NCBI RefSeq assembly: GCF_021391495.1
Contig: NZ_CP090063.1
Span: 7,254,001-7,318,000 of the forward strand
Reading direction: 5' to 3'
Length of the DNA: 64,000 nucleotides
From: Amycolatopsis acidiphila
GTDB lineage: Bacteria; Actinomycetota; Actinomycetes; Mycobacteriales; Pseudonocardiaceae
Below the pieces are notes generated by a model. It had not been told where the DNA came from. It did not search any database and saw only the letters and a list, made by a program, of their open reading frames with translations. Positions 55,613-64,000 of the stretch are shown piece after piece. Each line of letters opens with the position of its first letter. Position 1 is the first letter of the stretch. The translations under genes and the position numbers were made by a program.

Positions 55613-55932
55613 GATCGCGCTCCTTTCGTCGTCGGATCGCTTGTGTTCGAGCACATACCCCTTACTCCGTAAGCACGAAACATGGCGTGGCATGTTCTTG
55701 AGCGCACACACCCCATCGCGCTCGCCACCCCCATGACCGGCGGCCCGGCAACGGCAGCCGAGGTGGCCCACCACGCACAGCCACCTCGCGCGCAGCACGA
55801 CACCCTCCCTCCCGCACTCACCGCGAGCACCCCTCACAGCCCACCCCTCTCACCTCACACCCCACCCCTCTTGCCATCTGAAATCTCACTTGCGAGTATC
55901 ACCATGACTGCAATCGATCTTACGGAGCTGGC
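55613..55932. other. 320-base intergenic region, C-rich, no gene seen
   Basis: The stretch 55790-55870 is a low-complexity C/A-rich tract. CCCGGCAACGGCAGCC at 55744-55759 also occurs at 60004-60019 beside repeat copy B, so a fragment of that repeat may lie here. The promoter of the rpiR gene must be in the last 60 bases. Confidence 0.5.
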
Positions 55933-56736
55933 GTGCTGCCCGAGCTGATCCGCGAACACGCGGAGAACCTGTCGAGGACCGACCGGCTCATCGCGGACCA
56001 CCTGCTCGAACACCGCGACGAGGTCCCGTTCCTCCGCGCGGCCGAGATCGCCGAACAGCTCGCCGTCAGCGCCGCGAGCATCACCCGCTTCGCGCAGCGG
56101 CTCGGCTTCGACGGCTACCCCCGCTTCCAGGACGCCGTCCGCCAGGAGCTGCGTACGTCGCTCACGCTCCCGACGCAGGGCGGAGGCCGCTTCGGGCAGC
56201 TCTGGGAACGCGAGCTGAAGAACCTCGAGGAGCTGCGCCGCCTCCCGGAGGACCTGCTGGACGCCGCCGCGCGCCTGATCTCCGAGGCCCGGAAGGTGTG
56301 GGTCGTGGGCGGGCGCGTGTCCCAGGCGTCGGCCGAGATGCTCGCCTATTCCCTCGGCCGGGTCCGCGACGACGTCCACTCCCTCGGCTCGGCCGCGCTG
56401 CACGAGCCCGAGGCCCTGCTCGACATCCATCCCGAAGACCTACTCGTGGCCCTGACGTTCCGCCGCTACAGCCGGAGCACGGCCGAGCTCGGCCGCCTCT
56501 TCGCCGCCCGGGACGTACCGATCCTGCTGGTCACCGACGACGGCAGCCCCTCACTCGCCGGGCTCGCGAAGCTCGTCGTACGCGTGTCGAGCAAGGCACC
56601 CGGCGCGCTGCCGTCGATGACCGCCGTCACCAGCCTCGCGCTCGCGCTCACGCTCGGCGTCGTCGGCTACTGCGGCACCGGCCGGCTCGAAGCGGGCGAA
56701 CGACTCGGCCGCACGCTGCACGCCTTCGAAGACTGA
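55933..56736 (+). CDS. RpiR/MurR family transcriptional regulator
   Basis: This 267-residue regulator has an N-terminal HTH_6 domain (IAEQLAVSAASITRFAQRLGFDGYPRFQDAV) and a C-terminal SIS sugar-isomerase domain (KVWVVGGRVSQASAEMLAY, then VALTFRRYSRSTAEL and VLLVTDDGSPSLAG). Such proteins sense phosphosugars or related metabolites. It lies 20 bases before the M20 peptidase gene and likely controls it. GTG 55933 has GGAG upstream. Confidence 0.9.
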   Translation: MLPELIREHAENLSRTDRLIADHLLEHRDEVPFLRAAEIAEQLAVSAASITRFAQRLGFDGYPRFQDAVRQELRTSLTLPTQGGGRFGQLWERELKNLEELRRLPEDLLDAAARLISEARKVWVVGGRVSQASAEMLAYSLGRVRDDVHSLGSAALHEPEALLDIHPEDLLVALTFRRYSRSTAELGRLFAARDVPILLVTDDGSPSLAGLAKLVVRVSSKAPGALPSMTAVTSLALALTLGVVGYCGTGRLEAGERLGRTLHAFED

Positions 56737-56756
56737 ACGGAAAGGAAGAAACTGAA

Positions 56757-57905
56757 GTGACCGACCCGAAAGCGTTGCTGGACTGGGTAACCGCACACCG
56801 CGACGACATGCTGGCCGACCTGCGGACGTACGTGGAGCTCGAATCTCCCAGCAGTGACAAGGAATCCCTGAACTCCACACTGGCCTGGCTGGGCTCCTGG
56901 CTCGACGAGCGCATCGGCGAGCCTGCCCGGATCCACCGGGTCGACGGCGGTGAGCGCGGCGACATCGAGGTGCGTGACTACCCCGGCCGCGGCGACAAGC
57001 CGATCCTGCTGCTGTGCCACTACGACACGGTGTGGCCGCTGGGCACGCTCGCGGAGATACCGTTCCGGATCGACGGCGACCGAGGCACCGGCCCGGGCAT
57101 CTTCGACATGAAGTCCGGTCTGGTGCACGCCGTGTGGGCGCTCAGGGCACTGGACGCGGCCGGGCTCGAGCGGCCGCCGATCCGATTGCTGCTCAACGGG
57201 GACGAGGAGATCGGCAGCCTCTCCTCGCGCCCGGTGATCGAGTCCGAGGCGGCGGGCGTGGCCGCGGCGCTGGTGTTCGAGGCGAGTGCGGACGGCGCGA
57301 TCAAGACCGGCCGCAAAGGGGTCGGCATCTTCCGGGTGGACGCGACCGGCGTCGAAGCGCACGCGGGCCTGGACCCGGACAAGGGGTGCAGCGCGATCGA
57401 CGAGATCGCCCGCGTCGTGCTGTACCTGCACGGACTGACCGACCGGGAGAAGGGCACGACGGTCAACGTCGGCGTGCTCGAAGGCGGCACGCGGACGAAC
57501 GTCGCCGCCGGCAAGGCGAGCGCGCAGCTGGACGTCCGGGTGGCGAGCCAGGAGGAGGCCGACCGGATCGACCGCGCGCTGGCCGAGCTGCGCCCGCACG
57601 ACTCACGCGCCACGCTCACCCTGTCCGGCGCCTGGAACCGTCCGGTCATGGAACGCACGCCGACGACCGTCGCGCTGTACGAGCGTGCCCGCGCCATCGC
57701 CGCCGAGCTGGGTGTCGACCTGCGCGAGTGCTCGGTCGGCGGTGCGAGCGACGGCAATTTCGTTGCCGCGCTGGGAGTTCCGGTCCTCGACGGCTTCGGC
57801 GCGGTCGGCGACGGGGCGCACGCGCGGCACGAGCACATCAGCGTCCAGGGCATGCTCGAACGCACCGCGCTCGCGGCGGCCACGCTCGACGCGCTCGCCG
57901 GCTAG
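56757..57905 (+). CDS. M20 family zinc peptidase (carboxypeptidase G2-like)
   Basis: This 382-residue enzyme of the M20A family has the first zinc ligand in LLLCHYDTVWPLG and the bridging Asp in GPGIFDMKSG. The catalytic Glu-Glu is in LLLNGDEEIGS, and the last ligand is in GAHARHEHISV. The dimerisation domain lies between residues of about 180 and 290. Related enzymes release C-terminal glutamate or split N-acyl amino acids. AAGGAAG precedes GTG 56757. Its TAG overlaps the stop of the convergent dehydrogenase through CTAG. Confidence 0.9.
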   Translation: MTDPKALLDWVTAHRDDMLADLRTYVELESPSSDKESLNSTLAWLGSWLDERIGEPARIHRVDGGERGDIEVRDYPGRGDKPILLLCHYDTVWPLGTLAEIPFRIDGDRGTGPGIFDMKSGLVHAVWALRALDAAGLERPPIRLLLNGDEEIGSLSSRPVIESEAAGVAAALVFEASADGAIKTGRKGVGIFRVDATGVEAHAGLDPDKGCSAIDEIARVVLYLHGLTDREKGTTVNVGVLEGGTRTNVAAGKASAQLDVRVASQEEADRIDRALAELRPHDSRATLTLSGAWNRPVMERTPTTVALYERARAIAAELGVDLRECSVGGASDGNFVAALGVPVLDGFGAVGDGAHARHEHISVQGMLERTALAAATLDALAG

Positions 57906-58864
57906 AACGAGATCCAGGACTTCCCGGCGACCGACCTCACGGAGGCGAAGGCTTCGGCCGCCTCCGTGAGGTCGAACCGCGCCTGCAGCACCTTGCCCGG
58001 CGTGATCGCCCCACGGTCGAGCACCGCGACCGTGTCGTCGAAGTCCGCCGGGTGGTCGTAGATCAGCGAGCCCCGCAGGGTGATCTGGCGGTACACCAGG
58101 TCCGCGCTGGTCAGCTCCAGTGGGCGGGTGCTGATGCCGACGAGCAGCGCGGTGCCGCCGGGCGCCACCCTGCCGAGGCCGTCGTGCAGCGCCTGCGGCA
58201 CCCCGGAGGTCTCGAAGAGGAAGTCGAACCCGTCGTCGCCTGCCACCGGTGCCGCGCCGAACGACCGGGCCAGCTCGACCCGGCCCTCGTGGGGTTCCTG
58301 GACGAACGCTGTCGCCCCGAGCTCCTGCAACGCCAGGCACAGCAGCAAACCCTGCGAACCCGCACCGACGACCAGACAGCGATCACCGGGCCCGACGCCC
58401 GAACGGCGGATGGCGGAGCGTGCGACCGTCAGCGCCTCGGTGCACACGAGGTCCTCGATCGCGACGGTCGCCGCGGCGGGCCAGGTGAACGCCGCCGGCA
58501 CGGCGACGTACTCGGCCAGCAGACCGGGATGGTTCATGCCGACGATCACCCGGTTCGGGCAGGCCGACGTGAACCCCGCACAGCACGCGGGACAGCGTCC
58601 GCAGCAGTAGTTGGGCTCGATGGCCACCTGTTGCCCGACCTGCCGATCCTCGACGGCGCCACCGACGGCGACGATCTCCCCGACGCCCTCGTGCCCCATC
58701 AGCCAGGGCGCGTCGACCGGCCGGCTCCCCGTGTAGACCGCCAGGTCCGACCCGCAGAGCCCGAGCCCCCGCATGCGCACCAGCACCTCGTGTGGGCCGC
58801 AGTCCGGCTCCGGCAGATCGACCAGCCGCAGCTCCTCGGGCTCGGTCAGCACGACCGCCCTCAT
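57902..58864 (-). CDS. Zinc-dependent medium-chain dehydrogenase
   Basis: This 320-residue alcohol/polyol dehydrogenase has the catalytic-zinc Cys in GLGLCGSDLAVY, then LMGHEGVGEIVAVG, and the structural zinc in CCGRCPACCAGFTSACPNR. The cofactor site is LVVGAGSQGLLLCLAL. ATG 58864 has GGAGG 7 bases upstream, so the longer form seen in frame is not used. Substrate is unknown; glucose- or threonine-dehydrogenase-like oxidations are usual. It is divergent from menC. Confidence 0.9.
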   Translation of the reverse strand: MRAVVLTEPEELRLVDLPEPDCGPHEVLVRMRGLGLCGSDLAVYTGSRPVDAPWLMGHEGVGEIVAVGGAVEDRQVGQQVAIEPNYCCGRCPACCAGFTSACPNRVIVGMNHPGLLAEYVAVPAAFTWPAAATVAIEDLVCTEALTVARSAIRRSGVGPGDRCLVVGAGSQGLLLCLALQELGATAFVQEPHEGRVELARSFGAAPVAGDDGFDFLFETSGVPQALHDGLGRVAPGGTALLVGISTRPLELTSADLVYRQITLRGSLIYDHPADFDDTVAVLDRGAITPGKVLQARFDLTEAAEAFASVRSVAGKSWISF

Positions 58865-58938
58865 CCGATCACCTCCACGACCCATCGTAGAGCTAATTAA
58901 CCAAAAGGTCCATTAGCTCGCCTGGGACACTGGGAGGC

Positions 58939-59883
58939 ATGGACTCCGTGTACGCCATCCCCCTGCACAACCGTTTCCGCGGCATCACCGTCCGGGAGGG
59001 CGTGCTGTTGCGCGGGGCGGCGGGCTGGGGGGAGTTCTGCCCGTTCGCCGACTACTCGGACGTCGAGAGCGCGCCGTGGCTGGCCGCCGCCGTCGAGGCG
59101 AGCGAGGTCGGCTGGCCCGCGCCGGTGCGCGACCGGATCGAGGTGAACACGACGGTCCCGGTCGTCTCGCCGGAACGGGCACACGAACTGGTGGCCGCGT
59201 CCGGCTGCCGCACCGCGAAGGTGAAGGTCGCCGATCCCCGCTCGTCCCTTGTGGACGATTGCGACCGGGTGGCGGCGGTACGGTCGGCGCTGGGCCCGGG
59301 CGGCTCGATCCGCGTGGATGCGAACACCGCGTGGGATGTGGACACGGCGGTAAAGTCGATCCGGGAGCTGGACCGGGCGGCGGGCGGGCTGGAGTACGTC
59401 GAGCAGCCATGCCCGTCGATCGAGGAACTGGCGGCGGTCCGGCGGCAGGTCGACGTGCGCATCGCGGCGGACGAGTCCATCCGGCGGGCGGAGGACCCGC
59501 TGAAGGTGGCGGTCGCGGGGGCGGCGGATGTCGCCGTGATCAAGGTGACCCCCCTCGGCGGTGTGCGTCGGGCGTTGGAGGTGGCCGAGGCCTGTGGACT
59601 GCCGTGTGTGGTTTCCTCGGCGGTGGAGACGAGCGTCGGACTGGCAGCGGGCCTCGCCCTGGCCGGAGCGTTGCCGTCACTGGACTTCGCCTGCGGTCTG
59701 GGTACTCGCTCGTTGTTGACGGGCGATGTGACGAGCGCGGAACTGTCCCCTGTGGACGGATGGCTCCCAGTGCTGCGGACGGCGCCGGAGCCGGACCTGC
59801 TGGCGTCGGTGACGGCCCCGCCGGAGGTGCGGGAGCGGTGGCTGGAGCGGTTGGGCCGGGTACGCGCAGTGGCGGGTCTTTAG
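58939..59883 (+). CDS. menC: o-Succinylbenzoate synthase MenC
   Basis: This 314-residue enolase-superfamily enzyme dehydrates SHCHC to o-succinylbenzoate in menaquinone synthesis. The catalytic lysines are in CRTAKVKVAD, and the metal ligands are in IRVDANTAWD, LEYVEQPC and IAADESI. The second lysine is in VAVIKVTPLGG. The size fits the short actinobacterial MenC. Other menaquinone genes are not in the window, so a racemase function cannot be excluded, but the sequence fits MenC best. Confidence 0.88.
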   Translation: MDSVYAIPLHNRFRGITVREGVLLRGAAGWGEFCPFADYSDVESAPWLAAAVEASEVGWPAPVRDRIEVNTTVPVVSPERAHELVAASGCRTAKVKVADPRSSLVDDCDRVAAVRSALGPGGSIRVDANTAWDVDTAVKSIRELDRAAGGLEYVEQPCPSIEELAAVRRQVDVRIAADESIRRAEDPLKVAVAGAADVAVIKVTPLGGVRRALEVAEACGLPCVVSSAVETSVGLAAGLALAGALPSLDFACGLGTRSLLTGDVTSAELSPVDGWLPVLRTAPEPDLLASVTAPPEVRERWLERLGRVRAVAGL

Positions 59884-60228
59884 GCAGGCCCAGCCACCCC
59901 CCTACGCCGACCCAGACACCGCCCAACCCCCACCCATGCCGAACCCACCAACGCCCAGCCACCCACGGCGACCCGACAAAACCGAGCCACCCACCATGGC
60001 GAACCCGGCAACGGCAGCCAAGAATGCCCGCGCCCAGCCCGCTCCCCAACCCCGATCCCCGCGTCCTTCAGCGGTCGGCACGCCGGGTCAAGGCATCTTT
60101 CCCGCCTTGACGCGGTGGGCCGACCGTTGAACACTCCGCGATCGGGGTGGGACGGGCATACCCCAACCACCCGCACCCCAGCCGCCCGCGCTGCGCGCGC
60201 CCCCCGCGCTACGCCATCACCCCTGCCC
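59884..60228. other. 345-base intergenic region containing repeat copy B
   Basis: The first 110 bases are C/A-rich and low in complexity. The remainder carries the dispersed repeat. No terminator with a T tract is seen after menC; the repeat's hairpin lies between the convergent menC and molybdoenzyme genes and may serve that purpose. Confidence 0.6.
60005..60160 (-). repeat. Dispersed intergenic repeat element, copy B
   Basis: Reverse-complement relative of 21190-21350. The inverted repeat is GTCAAGGC (60087-60094) and GCCTTGAC (60104-60111) with a 9-base loop. Flanks resemble copy A on both sides, including GCCGTTGCCGGG at one end. No 39-bp direct repeats flank this copy. Confidence 0.8.
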
Positions 60229-62595
60229 TTACGCAACCGCCTCGTCGGCGTCCTCCGACTTCGCGCTCTCGCGTACCGGGAGCGTGTCGAAGGCCGTCGG
60301 GGGCTCGCGCCACGGGTCCGTCGGCTCGCCCGACTTCGCGGCTCGGATCGCTCGCCACACCCGCTGCGGGGTCGCCGGGATGTCGATGTGACGGACACCG
60401 AGGTGCCGCACCGCGTCGATCACCGCGTTCTGCACCGCGGGCGTCGAGCCGACCGTTGCCGACTCGCCGATTCCCTTGGCGCCCAAAGGGTTCCGCGGCG
60501 AGAGGGTCACCGTGTTGGACACCTCCAGGTCCGGCACGTCCGCCGCGGAGGGGACGAGGTAGTCGGCGAACGACGCCGTCACCGGGTTGCCGTCCTCGTC
60601 GAACGACACCTGCTCCCACAGCGCCTGCGAAATCCCCTGCACCGCACCACCGTGTTGCTGACCACGCACGAGCAACGGGTTCAGCACCCGCCCGCAGTCG
60701 TCCACCGCGATGTGCCGCAACGGTTTCACGTAACCGGTCTCGACGTCGACCTCGACCACGGAAACGTGCGCCCCGAACGGGAAGGTCGCACCGTCGGGCT
60801 TGAAGTCCGTCGACTCGACGAGCGGGCTGCCCTCCTCCTCGGCAACCGTCGCGAGCTCGGCCCAGGTCATCGTCGCCGTCGGGACCCCTTGCACGCCAAG
60901 AGCGCCGTCCTCGGTCAGCACGATGTCGTCCACCGCGGCCTCCAGTTTCGACGCCGCCAGCTCCTTCGCCCGCCGCAGCACCAGCTCCGCCGCCTCGCGC
61001 ACCGCGCTGCCACCGACCTGCAACGACCGCGAACCACCCGTACCGCCACCACGCGGCACCTGGGCGGTGTCCGACTGCACGAACGCCACCCGCTCCATCG
61101 GGATGCCCAGCGCGTCCGCGATGATCATCGAGAACGACGTCGGGTGCCCCTGGCCGTGCCCGGACGTGCCGACCTTGATCTTCGCGCCACCGTCGGTGTC
61201 GATCTCCACGGCCGCGTACTCCCCCGCGCCACCACCGGTGATCTCCACGTACGCGGACATCCCGATGCCCAGCAGCGTCGTTTCGCCGGCCTCGATCCGC
61301 CGCGCCTGCTCCGCCCGCAGGTCCTCGTACCCCACGACCCGCAGCGCCTCGCGCAACGGCAGGTCGTAGTCGCCGGTGTCGTAGCTCGCACCCGTCAGCG
61401 TCGTGTACGGGAACTGCTCCGGCTGCAGGAAGTTGCGCCGCCGCAGGTCCGCCGGGTCGAGGTCCAGCTCGGCCGCGGCCAGGTCCATCAGCCGCTCGAG
61501 CATCGCCGCCGCCTCGGGACGGCCCGCCCCGCGGAACGCGCCCATCGGCGTGGTGTTCGTCAGCGTCGCGATCCCCGCGTAGCTGACCTTCGGAATGTCG
61601 TAGACGCCCTGCACCATCGTGCGTGTCGGCCCCAGCGCGAGGTTGCCGCCGAACCCGGCGTAGGCGCCCGTGTCCCCGATGACCCGGCAGCGCAGTCCGA
61701 CGATCTTGCCATCCGAGCGCAGGCCCAGCTCGGCGAACTGCACCTGACCACGCCCCTGCGGCATCGCCTGCAGGTTCTCCGAGCGGGTCTCCGTCCAGCG
61801 CATCGGCCGGCCAAGCCTGCGGCACGCCTCGATGACCACCGCGTGCTCCGCGATCACCCCGACCTTGCCGCCGAACGCGCCGCCGACGTGCGGGGTCACC
61901 ACGTGGATCCGGTCGGTCTCCCAGCCGAACACCTTCGACGCGGCGGCACGGAAGCCGTGCGGCATCTGGGTCGAGACGTAGATCGTGACGTCGTAGTCCT
62001 CGTCGCCGGGCAGCACCGCGATCGCGTTGCCCTCCATCGGCGCGACCGCCAGGCGCTGGTTCTCGATCCGGGCCCGCACCACGACGTCCGCCCCGGCGAG
62101 CACGTCGTCGTCCGCGTCCCGGACGCCGGCCGCGACGTTCGAGCCGAGCTCCGGGAACTGCGTGGGCGCGCCGGGTTCGAGGGCCTGCTCGGGGTCGATC
62201 GCCGCGGGCAACGGCTCGTAGTCGACGTCCACCAGCTCCAGCGCGTCCTCCGCGGCGGTCGCCGACTCGGCCACGACGGCGACCACCGGCTCACCCACGA
62301 ACCGCACTCTGTCCGAGGCCAGCGGATACCTTGCGCACTGCGGGTTCACCTCGATGAACACCGGCAGCGACGGCAGGCCCAGGTCCTCCGCGGTGTAGAC
62401 GGCCACGACCCCGGGCGCCTTCGCGGCCTCGGTGACGTCGATCCCGGTGATCAGCGCGTGCGCGAACGGCGAGCGCACGAAAGCCACGTGGAGCGCACCG
62501 TCGAAACGGAGGTTGCCCACGTAGCTACCCTGCCCGCGCAGCAGTTCCGGGTCCTCGACCCGGCGGACCTCGGTACCCAGCAATGAACCCGGCAT
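60229..62595 (-). CDS. Molybdopterin-binding subunit of a xanthine-dehydrogenase-family enzyme (CoxL form II-like)
   Basis: This 788-residue protein is the large Mo-binding subunit of a molybdenum hydroxylase. VGGAFGGKVGVIAEHA, then TTPMGAFRGAGRPEAAAM and GAKGIGESATVGSTPAV with the catalytic Glu are present. The loop AFRGAGR resembles the AYRGAGR loop of form II CoxL-like proteins; true CO dehydrogenase has AYRCSFR, so CO is probably not the substrate. No iron-sulfur or FAD subunit gene adjoins it. ATG 62595 follows TAGAGT by 7 bases. It would use the molybdenum cofactor made by the moa genes in this window. Confidence 0.88.
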   Translation of the reverse strand: MPGSLLGTEVRRVEDPELLRGQGSYVGNLRFDGALHVAFVRSPFAHALITGIDVTEAAKAPGVVAVYTAEDLGLPSLPVFIEVNPQCARYPLASDRVRFVGEPVVAVVAESATAAEDALELVDVDYEPLPAAIDPEQALEPGAPTQFPELGSNVAAGVRDADDDVLAGADVVVRARIENQRLAVAPMEGNAIAVLPGDEDYDVTIYVSTQMPHGFRAAASKVFGWETDRIHVVTPHVGGAFGGKVGVIAEHAVVIEACRRLGRPMRWTETRSENLQAMPQGRGQVQFAELGLRSDGKIVGLRCRVIGDTGAYAGFGGNLALGPTRTMVQGVYDIPKVSYAGIATLTNTTPMGAFRGAGRPEAAAMLERLMDLAAAELDLDPADLRRRNFLQPEQFPYTTLTGASYDTGDYDLPLREALRVVGYEDLRAEQARRIEAGETTLLGIGMSAYVEITGGGAGEYAAVEIDTDGGAKIKVGTSGHGQGHPTSFSMIIADALGIPMERVAFVQSDTAQVPRGGGTGGSRSLQVGGSAVREAAELVLRRAKELAASKLEAAVDDIVLTEDGALGVQGVPTATMTWAELATVAEEEGSPLVESTDFKPDGATFPFGAHVSVVEVDVETGYVKPLRHIAVDDCGRVLNPLLVRGQQHGGAVQGISQALWEQVSFDEDGNPVTASFADYLVPSAADVPDLEVSNTVTLSPRNPLGAKGIGESATVGSTPAVQNAVIDAVRHLGVRHIDIPATPQRVWRAIRAAKSGEPTDPWREPPTAFDTLPVRESAKSEDADEAVA

Positions 62596-62602
62596 ACCCG
62601 CG

Positions 62603-62608
62603 ACTCTA
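62603..62608 (-). promoter_or_regulatory. -10 hexamer TAGAGT, probably leaderless transcript
   Basis: Read on the minus strand, TAGAGT ends 7 bases before ATG 62595. Confidence 0.5.
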
Positions 62609-62725
62609 TAGCGGGGATCGCCCCCTGCCCACGTGGACCAGCTCCAGCTCAGGGGCGGAAGACCGGGGTCGTCTCAGGGCCCTTCCCCGATGTCCGCGCG
62701 GGCTTTCCGGCCGAACATCGATGGC

Positions 62726-62938
62726 ATGACGAACAACGTGAACACCATCAAGAAGCTCCGTCGTAGCTCGTCGGACCGGATGATCTCCGGGGTGTGCGCC
62801 GGCTGGGCCGAGTACCTCGGCGTCGACGTGTCGATCCTGCGCATCGGCATGGTCGCCGCCGCCGTCTTCACCGGCGGCGCGGCCGCGATCGTGTACGCCG
62901 CGTGCTGGTTCCTCACGCCGGAAGACACCGCCGAGTGA
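62726..62938 (+). CDS. PspC domain membrane protein
   Basis: This 70-residue protein is a single PspC domain. KKLRRSSSDRMISGVCAGWAEYLGVDVSILRIG precedes one hydrophobic helix with VYAACWFLTPE at the end. Such proteins sit in the cytoplasmic membrane and take part in envelope-stress signalling. The ATG at 62726 was chosen because the conserved domain begins right after it. It is a single gene convergent with groEL. Confidence 0.85.
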   Translation: MTNNVNTIKKLRRSSSDRMISGVCAGWAEYLGVDVSILRIGMVAAAVFTGGAAAIVYAACWFLTPEDTAE

Positions 62939-62953
62939 CCCGGAAACGCCGAA

Positions 62954-62985
62954 GGGGGCTCCGGCACCGAAGTACCGAAGCCCCC
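62954..62985. terminator. Hairpin between pspC and groEL
   Basis: GGGGGCTCCGG (62954-62964) pairs with CCGAAGCCCCC (62975-62985) with one mismatch and serves the two convergent genes. Confidence 0.7.
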
Positions 62986-63007
62986 TCCAGGCTTTGACGC
63001 GGACTTG

Positions 63008-64000
63008 TCAGAAGTCCATGCCGCCCATGCCACCGGTCGGGTCGCCGGCCGGAGCGGCCGAGGCCTTCTCCGGCTTGTCGGCCACGACGGCCTCGGTGGT
63101 GAGGAAGAGCGCCGCGATCGAGGCGGCGTTCTGCAGCGCGGAGCGGGTGACCTTCGTCGGGTCCGGCACGCCGGCCGCGAGCAGGTCCTCGTACTCGCCG
63201 GTCGCGGCGTTGAGGCCGTGACCCGCGGGCAGGTTCCGCACCTTCTCCACGACGACGCCGCCCTCGAGGCCGGCGTTCACCGCGATCTGCTTGAGCGGAG
63301 CCTCGACCGCCACCTTGACGATGTTGGCACCGGTGGCCTCGTCGCCGGTCAGGCGGAGGCTGTCGAACGCCAGCACGGCAGCCTGCAGCAGAGCCACGCC
63401 ACCACCGGCGACGATGCCCTCCTCGACGGCGGCCTTGGCGTTACGCACCGCGTCCTCGATGCGGTGCTTGCGCTCCTTGAGCTCGACCTCGGTCGCGGCA
63501 CCGGCCTTGATGACGGCCACGCCACCGGCCAGCTTCGCGAGCCGCTCCTGCAGCTTCTCGCGGTCGTAGTCGGAGTCCGAGTTCTCGATCTCCGCGCGGA
63601 TCTGGTTGACCCGGCCCTGGATCTGGTCCGCGTCGCCGGCACCCTCGACGATGGTCGTCTCGTCCTTGGTGATGACGGCCTTGCGCGCGCGGCCCAGCAG
63701 GTTCAGGTCGGCGTTCTCGAGCTTGAGGCCCACGTCCTCGCTGATCACCTGGCCACCGGTCAGGATCGCGATGTCCTGCAGGATGGCCTTGCGGCGGTCA
63801 CCGAAGCCGGGCGCCTTGACGGCGACGGACTTGAAGGTGCCGCGGATCTTGTTGACGACCAGCGTGGCCAGGGCCTCGCCCTCGACGTCCTCGGCGATGA
63901 TCAGCAGCGGCTTGCCCGACTGCATGACCTTCTCCAGGACCGGGAGCATGTCCTTGACGTTGGAGATCTTCGAGCCGAACAGAAGGACGTACGGGTCCTC
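63008..64000 (-). CDS. groEL: Chaperonin GroEL, C-terminal part (5' truncated by window)
   Basis: The frame is open to the right edge of the window, and 330 residues are visible, from [13 protein letters not shown] to the end. [18 protein letters not shown], then [13 protein letters not shown] and the tail [12 protein letters not shown], are characteristic. The Gly-Met tail marks the housekeeping GroEL2 type, unlike the His-rich tail of GroEL1. The visible part covers the apical domain end, hinge and equatorial C-terminus. As a 14-mer ATPase it folds proteins. The promoter is outside the window. Confidence 0.97.
   Translation of the reverse strand, partial: EDPYVLLFGSKISNVKDMLPVLEKVMQSGKPLLIIAEDVEGEALATLVVNKIRGTFKSVAVKAPGFGDRRKAILQDIAILTGGQVISEDVGLKLENADLNLLGRARKAVITKDETTIVEGAGDADQIQGRVNQIRAEIENSDSDYDREKLQERLAKLAGGVAVIKAGAATEVELKERKHRIEDAVRNAKAAVEEGIVAGGGVALLQAAVLAFDSLRLTGDEATGANIVKVAVEAPLKQIAVNAGLEGGVVVEKVRNLPAGHGLNAATGEYEDLLAAGVPDPTKVTRSALQNAASIAALFLTTEAVVADKPEKASAAPAGDPTGGMGGMDF

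Noticed and set aside
55744..55759. Third copy of the dispersed repeat
   Set aside because: Only 16 bases match and the GTCAAGGC/GCCTTGAC centre is missing, so at most it is a remnant.
60115..62586. An 823-codon open frame on the plus strand
   Set aside because: It mirrors the molybdopterin subunit gene, whose motifs and length are convincing.
60229..62595. Aerobic CO dehydrogenase large subunit
   Set aside because: The active-site loop is AFRGAGR, not the AYRCSFR of true CO dehydrogenase, and the small and medium subunit genes are absent.

Overview
This 64 kb window is high-GC chromosomal DNA from an actinobacterium. The best fit is a member of the Pseudonocardiaceae, Amycolatopsis-like. 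I infer this from the GTG/TTG starts, the Streptomyces-type conservons (NIT sensor kinase, Roadblock, DUF742, GTPase), the iron boxes, the actinobacterial families (DUF3027, DUF2530, DUF2771, CspB with a long C-terminal tail, Rpf, XPB) and a GroEL2 ending in GGMGGMDF. I see no rRNA, tRNA, CRISPR array, transposase or phage gene. Both ends cut genes: a glutamate-cysteine-ligase-like gene on the left and groEL on the right.

Left part (1-22 kb): heme oxygenase behind an IdeR/DtxR-type iron box, Fe/Mn superoxide dismutase, arylamine N-acetyltransferase, a secreted two-repeat protein downstream of a perfect iron box, a marR-MFS pair, a purine permease, a large GHKL-ATPase protein, DUF3027, glutaminyl cyclase, an MFS protein, a DUF2771 lipoprotein, CspB, a TetR-R2lox pair with a likely operator, an acyl-CoA synthetase, PhzF and YccF. 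At 21.1-21.4 kb a dispersed repeat sits between 39-bp direct repeats; a second copy lies near 60.1 kb.

Middle left (22-35 kb) is a molybdenum neighbourhood. It holds a HAD phosphatase, modCBA with an HTH-TOBE regulator, moaA, moaD, an rpf gene with a long structured leader and a CRP site, a mogA-moaE fusion, moaC, malic enzyme and a helicase-associated protein. From memory, the order matches the Mycobacterium tuberculosis region Rv0861c to about Rv0883c (ercc3, Rv0862c, moaC2, mog, moaE2, rpfA, moaD2, moaA2, YccF, cspB).

The block at 34.8-50.2 kb looks inserted into that conserved order, between the helicase-associated gene and ercc3/XPB. It contains a complete conservon (kinase, Roadblock, DUF742, GTPase), an extra Roadblock-DUF742 pair, a NitT/TauT-type ABC transporter split over two convergent operons with a benzoylformate-decarboxylase-like ThDP enzyme, a second orphan NIT kinase, and a divergent solute-binding lipoprotein. 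This is the strongest candidate for an undescribed sensing and uptake system.

Right part (50-64 kb): XPB helicase, an arginase-family hydrolase, a membrane protein, DUF4253, a DUF72 gene that seems to lack a canonical start codon, a DJ-1/PfpI protein, an RpiR regulator with an M20 peptidase, a zinc dehydrogenase, MenC, an orphan molybdopterin-binding xanthine-dehydrogenase-family subunit, a PspC protein and groEL.

A recurring sequence feature is a TANNNT hexamer exactly 6-7 bases before the start codon of at least thirteen genes on both strands. This implies that many transcripts here are leaderless, and it was used to choose several starts.
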